DNA of 64,000 bases from assembly GCA_963995525.1 (NCBI GenBank), contig OZ023218.1, positions 47,956,741 to 48,020,740 of the forward strand, written 5' to 3'. Positions 35,601 through 47,600 of this stretch are shown one piece after another. Each line of letters begins with the position of its first letter. Positions within the stretch are counted from its first letter, which is position 1. A program made the translations under genes and the position numbers. The notes under the pieces were generated by a model that was given only the letters and a program-made list of their open reading frames with translations, searched no databases and was not told the origin of the DNA. This DNA comes from Escarpia spicata. Lineage: Eukaryota > Annelida > Polychaeta > Sabellida > Siboglinidae.

Positions 35601-38600
35601 GACAAAGCCATTGGTTATCTCAGACAGAAAGATTTCCAGCAGGTAACAGCCTCATTTACACTTGTCTCATTTTAGTACTCACAGCCTTGAGGTAGACAAC
35701 ATCATTGGTTATCTCAGGCAGAAAGACTTCCAGTAGGTAACAGCCTCATTTACACTTGTCTTATTCTAGTACTCACAGCCTCGAGGTAGACAACATCATT
35801 GGTTATCTCAGGCAGAAAGACTTCCAGTAGGTAACAGCCTCATTTACACTTGTCTCATTCTAGTACTCACAACCTCGAGGTAGACAACATCATTGGTTAT
35901 CTCAGGCAGAAAGACTTCCAGCAGGTAACAGCCTCATTTACACTTGTCTCATTCTAGTACTCACAGCCTCAAGGTAGACAACATCATTGGTTATCTCAGA
36001 CAGAAAGACTTCCAGTAGGTAACAGCCTCATTTACACTTGTCTCATTCTACTACTCACAGCCTCGAGGTAGACAACATCATTGGTTATCTCAGACAGAAA
36101 GACTTCCAGTAGGTAACAGCCTCAATTACACTTGTCTCATTCTACTACTCACAGCCTCAAGGTAGACAACATCATTGGTTATCTCAGACAGAAAGATTTC
36201 CAGCAGGTAACAGCCTCATTTACACTTGTCTCATTCTAGTACTCACAGCCTCAAGGTAGACAACATCATTGGTTAGGTAGGTAACAGCCTCATTTACACT
36301 TGTCTCATTCTAGTACTCACAGCCTCGAGGTAGACAACATCATTGGTTAGGTAGGTAACAGCCTCATTTACACTTGTCTCATTCTAGTACTCACAGCCTC
36401 GAGGTTAGACAACATCATTGGTTATCTCAGGCAGATAGACTTCCAGTAGCCACAAGTATGTATAACTTATGCGAGACAGTTAACTGATTTCATTGTACTC
36501 TGTAGTTGCACTGTTTTCTCAGATGTTGCTACTATTTTGTTTTTTATTGATCTCAGTCTCTAGATGTAAGATTTTCACTTCTAATAATGTCACCCTCAAG
36601 CAGCAAGGAGAGCCCAAGAGAGAGGGGTCTGGCGAAATCTTGTGTGAGCCTTACGTGTGACATGGCACAAAGAGGACATATAAAATAATGATGTATTCAG
36701 TTATGTGATCATTGAATGATCCCACTGAGTATGTGACATTCTTACAACCTTGGACAAAATGTTCATCCCTCATTATGTTATCTTGTTTACAAACCTGGGG
36801 CTGGTTTCACGAAACATTCTTAACATTACACAATTACTTAGCATCGTATTTTCGTAAACTCTTGTTTGCCTATATTAAAAAATGCATCATTTCCTAAGTC
36901 AACCATCATAGTATTAAGAACGTTCTTAGCTGCTTCATGAAACCAGCCCCTGATTTTGAATGATCACATTGCAATGACCATATTAGTTTTAAAATAAAAA
37001 TGTGTCTTCTAACGAATAACCGTGACAGCTCCAGTCGCCAAAGGGGATCCAAATCCCTTTATTTTCAGGCCACTGACTGATAGATAACCACATGTTTCTT
37101 AATGCGTTTCTTAATGCCAAGTGTTCTGCTTCAGGCTGTTGAAACACTGAAGTCGTTTGAGAAGAAGGACACGAAAGTGGCAGCGACTGCAGCCACAAAC
37201 CTCTCATTCCTCTACATCCTCGAGAATGAACAAGACAACGCAGACAAATATGCAGAAGTAGCCCTGGCAGCCGACAGATACAACCCTTCAGGTCGGTGCA
37301 GTCAAGTCATTCACCAACATATGTAACTCACCACAGCGAAGTGGGTATTAAGTTACAAAATTGCAAAATGGGTTTGTGTACCTTTTTAGGATTACACAGA
37401 TCATGAGCTTTAAAATAGTATGTCATTTGTTGAAATATCTTCAGTAGTTTTCGATTTGTTGCTAAAATTGAAGCAAACTTTTAAAAAGCTACGTTTTGAG
37501 AAAATTTGTACAGATTGTCCATTATTTCTTAATCTGTGAGTTCATAAATGCGTGTATTTGATTAGTTTTTGATTATTTGTTGAGAAAAATAAACGGGATA
37601 TTGAAAGGTGAAATTGTAATGTATGCATTTCTGCCCAAATCACAAAATTGATGGGACCTCACTCAGTTACTTTTGGCTGGCGTGTAGAATAGGTCTGGGT
37701 CACTTAGTACCCGGTCACTGTGGTTGGTCAGGAATGTGTCTTTATAGTAATTAGTTACCCCAGTAACACAAGACTTAGCAAACAGCCCAAAATTTAATTC
37801 CTAATGCACCATACTTAAACAGATTTCATAAAATGTGAAGAAATTCAAAAGTTATGAGGTCATGGTGTGTTCACCTATTACCTTGGTTTGTGCACGCCCT
37901 ACATTAAACTACATTAAACCACATTTAGGATCATTTATGTAGAATTTTTTACAAAAAGGACGTGCAGGTTTTCAAAAGCTTGCTGGATGTGGCTTTGTGT
38001 TCTGCTGAGTTTTTGTGTGAATGTACTATATAAAGCATGTCAATTAGATATTTTAAATCATTGTAAAATAATATATTTAAAACATTAAGAGACCTGTGAA
38101 AGGCCAGTATAGTAACATGCTTTGTATTGAAACTATATTTAATCTGAGATGTTATTAATATTATTTACTAATAAATTCAGTGTTGCAATATTATATAAAA
38201 CATTGAGTGTATGCTCTCTTTAATGGATGGGGTTAACTATTGTTGTATTGTCATGGTGACTGTCTGATGTGGTTATTGTGTTATTTGTCAACAGCCTTGG
38301 TAAACAAGGGCAACGTGCTGTTTAACAAGGGTGACTTTGAGAAGGCCCGTGAATACTACAGAGAGGCCCTTCAGAACGATTCATCTTGTGTGGAGGCCCT
38401 CTACAACTTAGGTGGGTTAATGCCCTAAACCACTACATTTAGAGCCCCTCAGTATTGACAGCTTCATGTGGATATCTTGTACGTAGAAGAGATTTTGGGC
38501 AATTTTTAGTATGGGTGTATCCTTTGATGAGATTTACAGAAGATATATAGTAAAATGCACATTTTCTTAGGGTTCTTCAGAACAGTAAAATATTAGGTGA

Positions 38601-41600
38601 TAAAGCATCCACAATTAAGACTTTTGATCAACTTTTTACATTGTTGAAACAGTATAGTCATAATGGTGTAAATGTGTAGATAACCTGACTCGTACTGCAA
38701 TCTGGCAGTCCTGGTCTATTACTGTTAATACCACACTTCGTATTGTATTTCTGTGGTATGTATGATGTACATTTATACCTAAAATTTATTCAAAACAATG
38801 TTGACTAAAAATAGTGATTTATATTATGAAATGTGTTTGTTGGTAATGAAAGGTCTGTGACTGACTCATCTCCCTTTCCAACTCGACTCACTCCTGACTA
38901 TTTCACATTATTTCCCCCCACAACTGAAGCATGAATGATCTATTCATGTTGTTTGCAGGACTAAGCAACAAGAACCTCAAACGCTACGAAGACGCCCTCG
39001 ACTCGTTCTACAAACTACACTCGATCCTACGCAACAGTCCACAAGTGATCTATCAAATAGCTGACATGTATCCTTGGCCTGACCTCTCAAGCTTTATCTT
39101 TTTTGTTTCTGCAGAAAATTTTTATTTAATGTTGTTAGTATAATTTATATTTTTATGTATTTCACACTCAAATTTACCTTTTTTAATTTCACTCAAATAT
39201 GTAAAAAGGGATATGATTTGAGCCAACCTGTTTGATGAAGTTCTTCACACATAAATTATGTTAGTTGTTGACTGTTTTGAATTCCGTGTACAGCTAGAAA
39301 CATGTCTGCCTTAAAGTGTGAAAAGGGTTAATGTTACTATGTCAAACATACAATTGATATTTTTGCTATGCCAAATCCTTTGAAAAGCATAACATCTAGT
39401 GTGAACACTGCAGATAGACACTGTCTGATGCATCATGAAATTAGACAAAACTGCAATGTATTTGATTTGGAAGCATCTATACTATGAAAAAGATTCACAT
39501 GACAGTTGTTGTAATCCTTGACTGTTGTGTCAGATACGACAAGTTAGGGGATATGGCACAGTCTGTAGAGTGGTAAGTGACAAATGCATGCTCATTTACC
39601 TTCCAGAATCAGCACCACCGAGTCTATATGTGGTAGTGTACTGATACATGAACACTGAAGTTAAGACAGAGAGAGGTGGTATGTGGTAATATACTGATAC
39701 ATGAACACTGAGGTTAAGACAGAGAGAGGTGGTATGTGGTAATGTACTGATACATGAACACCGAGGTTAAGACAGAGAGAGGACGGCGAAGGAAAGAGGA
39801 AGTTATCTCTGATATAAATGGAATCGTTAATTATTGCAATGGATAAACATATTGATTTTTGTGTGTTTATACCTTGTATCAGAAAGTTTCATGGTTTAAA
39901 AACTAACTCAGATGAAATATTGGTTTTGAACCTTCTGAGTCAACAAGTATTATTTATTAAAGAAAATTATTAGTGGATAAACCTTATGTGCAACACCACA
40001 TCACATTCCCCCCAGACAACAGTTAGAGTTGTTAGCTTGTGTTTCAATGACTATTGCTTGGCTGCAGGTTCCTACAACTGGTGGGGATTGTTCCGAGTGA
40101 CGCAACCATTCTACAGCGACTGGGGGAGATGTACGACACAGAGGGGGACAAGTCCCAGGCCTTCCAGTTCCACTACGATGTAGGTAGCAGTTGGGTTTTC
40201 ACCCAGTAATCCCAAAGTACACCAAACCCAGCAAAATGTAACTGCATCATGGCATTATATTCAAGTGGCACTCTCGTGTGTAATTTTGAAAATGGATTGT
40301 CACCTGCCACAGTAAAGTGGGTAACGGCTGTTAAGTTGCAAAATTGTGAGATTGAATTTTGTATCTTTTTTCATTCCACAGACGGTGAGCTTTAAAATGA
40401 TTCGTCACTTGTTGAAATATTTTCAGTAATTTTTTATTTATTGTAAATTCAAGCAAAGTTTAAAAAAGCAACATATTGAGAAACAATGTAATTTTGACTC
40501 ATATTGCCTATTGTTTTAATCTGTCGGTTTGCAAATGCATGTGTTTATTAGTTTTGGATTGTTTGTCGAGGAAAACAAAAATTCTGCAAATAGAAAGATG
40601 AAATTATATGGTAGGCATTTCTGCCAAAATCACACAATTTTATGGAACATGTCCTACACAGCTATTTTTCAATCATGTCCAGAATAGACATGTGCGACTT
40701 AACACCCAATTCATTACATATGAAGTGTGACTATATTGGCCTAACAAATTTGGTTTCCTGTCAAAAAGGTCCCCATCTGACCACTCCACTTCCACTGTTA
40801 TGTCCTCTCAAATCACAGTGCGAAGTTTTGTCACAATTTGTTGACTTACGATGGTGATGTGGCAACAGCATATGGACAGACGATTTCTATATCAGATCAT
40901 AGTTTTTGTTATTATTAGCTCAAGGTGTGATGTGAACATTTCTGCTGGTGCAACCATTTACACTGCTGCTTTCATGTTTAGTCTTACAGATACAACCCGT
41001 CAAACATCTCCGTGATAGAGTGGCTGGGAGCGTACTACATTGACTCTCAGTTCTGCGAGAAGGCCATCCAGTTCTTTGAGAGAGCTGCCATCATACAGTG
41101 AGTGAACTAGGTCTCACCGAGGCCGTAGACAGGAAGATATGTAACATTTCTGTCCAGTGTATCAATGATATGGAGCCATCTTAAACAGGTTTAATGTTAT
41201 ATAGTTTTTAACTTGGCACTTACAGAAAAAACAGATCTGCAACAGATACTTCAGATGGACTTAAATTATTAATATTCAATAGCATAGTGCATACATTTAA
41301 TAACACAAATAGTTTCTAGGATACAGGTACTTTTGTTGTTGTTAGTCCCTCCTTAGACTGACTCAAAAAAGAAACTTTCCACAAGAGGTGGTACAGCATA
41401 TGAGACGTGCAGTACAGGAAACATGTTTTGTTGTGTTAATTAAGCCATGTTTCATTTACACAGTGAACAATTTTCTCTGTAGGCCCAACCAAGTGAAATG
41501 GCAACTGATGGTAGCCAGTTGCCACCGAAGAAGTGGCAACTACCAGCAAGCCTTGGATACGTACAAATATATACACAAGAAGTTCCCTGAGAACACTGAA

Positions 41601-44600
41601 TGTAAGGAATGTTGTTAAAGATGTGGATTTCTCTTCAAGTTTTATTGATTCTATATTTATTTTATAGTGTCTGTGTGAGTGTGTGCCATGCATGCAATGT
41701 CTGTGTCCAAGCACTATTATGGTGATTGGGAGCAGACTGCGGTGGGTAGGATGTAGACATTAGAGAGTGCACCTATCTCGATTCCTTTCCCGATTTTTGG
41801 GCCTATACATATAAAGGAGGTAATAAAAACTTTGCAACTACAATCATGATTATTATGCGAGCAGTTTACTAGAATAACCTTGTTGAAAACAGATCATTTT
41901 AAATTTTATAGTGCCATTGTGATAGAAAGCCTGACGTCACCAATGCCTACTCTTCCCAGTTCGCCAGTCGCCAAATTGAAAATATTACTCTAATTTGCAT
42001 TGGAACTACTAAAAATCGATGTCTGCATGGTGCCCTGTATGACATTATAACAGTTGTTACAAGTGTAACTTTAAATCAAAGGGAAGTCGAGAAACCAACT
42101 TATGAGCTGGCATATTCATATACCCGGTATATGTCAAGGAAATGGGCATTTGACACATCATTTCAGCTTCAAGGTCAAAGAAGCTCAAGCCTCTTATTGG
42201 TGAAGCGTCGGTGTGTCTCAGTGTGTCAGCCGCCGGTAACTGTAGGATTTAATTAGTCTCCCAATTTGAAAATAAATTCTGAGCAAACTACAGGCGTGAT
42301 ATTGTTGACTGTAGTTGCCAATGGTTAGATTGTACTAACTCTTAGGTGTATAGGCCCACACTAGTACCTTTTGTTTCCCTTTAAGAGAGATCTCAAAAGG
42401 TAGGGGTGAACAGCCTAGGGTGGGGTGAAAGGCGGATGCTAGCAGTAGGAGAACAAGACTGATTGAGCAGATGGAACAGAGTGATACAGTCACCCATCGG
42501 GGTAGAGGATGAGTGTGAGTCAGTGTGCGCAGTGCTCCTCCACATGTCCTCACATGTTTCCTTCTTCCCCTTTGCTCCCTTGTGGGATGGGGTCCATGTC
42601 ACTCATTTTGTAGCATCTTCCGCTTTTCATATAAATTCTCCATCCTTCTCTGTCGTCCTTGATGATTTTCCATTTTTGGCTGTTTATACCAGCCTGGCCA
42701 AGGTCCTGTTTTATGCTGTCATTCCATCTCAGCCTTGGTCTTCCTCTTTGTTGTTTGCCGCCCTCTTGCTTTCCTTTTTCACAGCCTATCTCCGCTCATT
42801 CTTTGTAGATGTCCTTCCCATCCCCTTCTCTTTCCGATGTGTCCTAAATGTGTAATGTTTCTGTTTATTTTGTGTTTCATTCAATATCTCAAGTTTAAGG
42901 TATTTATAGGTATTAAATTCAGACACTGTGTGCACGAATGCATGTAGTATATACATGCATGTACTACATTATCCACGTCTCATCTTCCAGTAGATTGTAT
43001 GTAATAGGTTCACACCATATGTGTCGTGTATGCGTCAAGTTGTTATGAGTAGATACATATATCAGATTAACATTGTTTGTGTTGTGTAGGTCTCAAGTTC
43101 CTGGTGCGACTGTGCACTGACCTCGGCCTGAGGGAAGCCCAGGACTACGCGACTAAACTGAAGAAGGCTGAGAAGTTGATCAGACTCAGAGAGGAGGTGA
43201 TTGTCCCAGTCCAATATTAAAATAATCTTAATTGATTTCATGTTGACTGCATAGCTACATTCATGAAGTCTTCCTACCGTGTTGGTAATCAAGCTAGCTT
43301 ACGTATGTAGGTGTGCTTACGTATGTAGGTGTGCTTACATATGTAGGTGTGCTTACGTATGTAGGTGTGCGTACGTATGTAGGTGTGCTTACATATGTAG
43401 GTGTGCTTACGTATGTAGGTGTGCGTACGTATGTAGGTGTGCTTACGTATGTAGGTGTGCGTACGTATGTAGGTGTGCTTACGTATGTAGGTGTGCTTAC
43501 GTATGTAGGTGTGCTTACGTATGTAGGTGTGCTTACGTATGTAGGTGTGCGTACGTATGTAGGTGTGCGTACGTATGTAGGTGTGCTTACGTATGTAGGT
43601 GTGCGTACGTATGTAGGTGTGCTTACGTATGTAGGTGTGCGTACGTATGTACGTGTGCGTACATATGTACGTTTGCTTAAGTGTGTAGGTGTGCGTACAT
43701 ATGTAGGTGTGCGTACGTATGTAGGTGTGCGTACGTATGTAGGTGTGCGTACGTATGTAGGTGTGCGTACGTATGTAGGTGTGCTTACGTATGTAGGTGT
43801 GCGTACGTATGTAGGTGTGCTTACGTATGTAGGTGTGCTTACGTATGTAGGTGTGCGTACGTATGTAGGTGTGCTTACGTATGTAGGTGTGCGTACGTAT
43901 GTAGGTGTGCATACGTATGTAGGTGTGCTTACGTATGTAGGTGTGCGTACGTATGTAGGTGTGCGTACGTATGTAGGTGTGCTTACGTATGTAGGTGTGC
44001 GTACGTATGTAGGTGTGCGTAAGTATGTAGGTGTGCGTACGTATGTAGGTGTGCGTACGTATGTAGGTGTGCGTACGTATGTAGGTGTGCTTACGTATGT
44101 AGGTGTGCGTACGTATGTAGGTGTGCTTACGTATGTAGGTGTGCTTACGTATGTAGGTGTGCTTACGTATGTAGGTGTGCGTACGTATGTACGTGTGCGT
44201 ACGTATGTAGGTGTGCGTACGTATGTAGGTGTGCGTACGTATGTAGGTGTGTGTATGTATGTGGATATGTTAACGTTTTCTTCCTTAACAGTTTCCATTT
44301 TGGGTGCCAAAGTTTCAAAGTTCACTGACCCCTCAGAAAAAAAGTGATGTTTTTTTTTTTTTTTATTTCCCCTTTGTTAAGAGTTTTTACCAGTTTGATG
44401 GTTCCTGGCAGATGTTAGGGATACTTTATTGAATTGCTCATAACATTACACTTGTTTGCTATTGTTCCAATGATCTACGTAAACTATCCCCCATTTTACT
44501 TAACTTACAACAATCACCGAAATCATGAGCAGCATTGTTAAAAGCTGTTCAAATTGATGTGCAAGGCACAGTAAATTAGCTGAGAATATTTGGTCATGAA

Positions 44601-47600
44601 AGTGTTTCCCTGTCCACTGCTGTGGTCCAATTGTGGTTGATGTGGTCTGCAGCGAGCGTCCAGTGGAACGAGCCGAGCCAACAGTGGACGTAGACGGTCT
44701 GACCGCCCGGACAGAGACACCAGTGCTGGAAGTACAGGTCAGTTTGTCCATCCTTGCAAGCCAGGGGTGGTCATTGACTGCGGTACCCCTGGTAGATATC
44801 CTCTGCAGTGTATGGAAGTTGACTGAATCAGTTGTACATTCTCCCAGTAATTCACTCCGCCAGTTGTGACTACAACCATGAGAACCTGCAAACGCTTGCA
44901 CCCCACATCACATGGCAGCTCCAGGAAATCCCTTTGTAATAACCAATCCGATCATTCACACTAGCCAGTGACAGTGCATTTTCTCATAATTACTTCTACT
45001 TCCCAATCGTAGCAAACATGTAACATCAGCCATGACTGGCCAAAACCCAAATTGATGATTCTAGAATGGGCTCAGCTTAACTTCAGTGTTTCAACAATGC
45101 GAACTGCCGGGGGGTACTGATACTGTTGTAATCAACAGTGTGACCTGCCGGGGGGTACTGATACTGTTGTAATCAACAGTGTGACCTGCCGGGGGGTACT
45201 AATACTGTTGTAATCAACAATGTGACCTGCCGGGGTGTACTGATACTGTTGTAATCAACAATGTGACCTGCCGGGGGGTACTGATACTGTTGTAATCAAC
45301 AGTGTGACCTGCCAGTGGGTACTGATACTGTTGTAATCAACAGTGTGACGTGCCGGGGGGGTACTGATACTGCTGTAATCAACAGTGTGATCTGCCGGGG
45401 CGTACTGATACTGTTGTAATCAACAGTGTGACCTGCCGGGGTGCACTAATACTGTTGTAATCAACAGTGTGACCTGCCGGGTGGTACTGATACTGTTGTA
45501 ATCAACAGTGTGACCTGCCAGGGGGGACTGAAACTGTTGTAATCAACGGTGTGACCTGCCAGGGGATACTGATACTGTTGTAATCAACAGTGTGACCTGC
45601 CGGGTGGTACTGATACTGTTGTAATCAACGGTGTGACCTGCCAGGGGGTACTGATACTGTTGTAATCAACAGTGTGACCTGCCGGGGGGTACTGATACTG
45701 TTGTAATCAACTGGTTTGTGAAGATATAGTCATTGGAATTTGTAAGTTTCTGGTTAATTAAATAGTATAGTGTCTAGTTAGTTCACTGGTGCTTTGGTTC
45801 CATTTCCGTGGCGCACTGATACTGTTGTAATCAACAGTGTGACCTGCCAGGGGGTACTGATACTGTTGTAATCAACAATGTGACCTGCCGGGGGTACTGA
45901 TACTGTTGTAATCAACAGTGTGACCTGCTGGGGGGTACTGATACTGTTGTAATCAACTGGTTTGTGAAGATATAGTCATTGGAATTTGTAAGTTTCTGGT
46001 TAATTAAATAGTATAGTGTCTAGTTAGTTCACTGGTGCTTTGGTTCCAGTTAGTGGTTGTTGTTGTTACTCGTGTACAGTGTAACCTGCAGCTTATTTTG
46101 AAATTTGCAGTTTTGTTAATTCTGAGTTGCCTCAGTTCAACCAGCTGAATAAATAAGTACAAGTCTACAGACAGGTCATGAATATATGTGAACATGTTGT
46201 CTTTGCATCATAATTGGATTGGCTGGAAGTTTCCGAGAGAAATAGAGTTGGCTTTGGAATGATCACATCTGCATGGGCAAAGTGTAAAATGCTTTGAGTG
46301 TTCTAATGGTAGAAGATCACACTGCAGTAAACCTGATATCTAATTAATCATTTGGGACCAGTCAATTTATTCGTTATCTCCAAAAGTAATTATATTTGAA
46401 ATTTATTGTAAAAAATTGGGACCATTTAATTTATTTTGTATATAATAATAATAAGGTAACTTCTTTTGTGCCTAAATCCTCGGAAACCAAATTTGTGATA
46501 AGCGAATTCGTTATATCCAAGGTTTACTGAATATAACAACTAACATTTTACATATCTAATACGGTATCATAAACATGACACGTGAGCTGTGTGGTGTGTT
46601 GACAGTGGACAGTGCAGGGAGTGGGAAGAGGACATCTGCCACGCGTAGACCCATCACTCTCACAGATGACAGCACGGATCAGTACCCCAGCAATAACAGC
46701 AGACAGGAGCTAGGTGAGACTGGAGCAGGCTGTGAGAGTCTCATAAATCACATCTTAAGCCATCTCTGGTTAAGACCATATTCATCAATTATCTATAGTA
46801 TGCATTGAATTGAATTTATTTTTAGTCACATAACTTTTTATTATTAATTTATTATCTTATATTACTATTAATTTATTATGGATAGGTTTAGGCTTACACA
46901 ATACAAGTTTTAAAAAACCTAACTTTTTTTATTTTATTTTACATATTAGTAAATAATGTTTAATGTAATATTTATATTAATAATTTACGTATCTTATGTA
47001 ATATGTTTACCATATAAGCACAACAAATTGTACATCTGTATAACAATGTTGTATTTTATGCACCTCTGAGCAGAATTTCTATATTCTGGATATACAGCAC
47101 ATTATAAATTAAATTATTATTATTTGGTTTACGGTTTGTATTCTAGTTTGAAACACAGCTGACACTCTCTGTGGGTACCTCATGTAAGACTAGAGTTGTT
47201 TTTCCTATTGAAACAAGTTCTAAATGCAAGTCATGCATTTCCACAAAACTGTTCGCAAAAAGAAATTAAAACCTAGCCACAGTACATGTTAACTCATATT
47301 ATAGTCCACTAATGTGCCCTTTTTCATCTTCAAAAAACAAATTCAGAGTACAAAAAACCATGGTATTGTTAAAATCATTGACACCTTATTTTTGTATGGG
47401 AGAGAGCTTCCTACTACCCCTCTACAGATGCATGTAAACAACTGATGTCAATCTTCATTCCTGTCAAAAGTACCTTCAACCTAACCCTAACCATAACCAT
47501 TTTTGCCCATCAGACAAAGCATGAAAGGGCATGTGTGTGTGAATGGGTAGCAGGAAGCTTTCTCCAATTGTATGACATCACTCTGCTATATCTGCCCACC

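Noticed and set aside
43279..44347. Open frames of 200-344 codons on both strands
   Set aside because: They are produced by an 18-bp tandem repeat whose length is a multiple of three and which lacks stops. Several frames are open at once and the sequence is intronic in IFT88.
47480..47505. Telomere-like CCTAACCCTAACC
   Set aside because: Only about three units and in an intron, so too short to mean anything.
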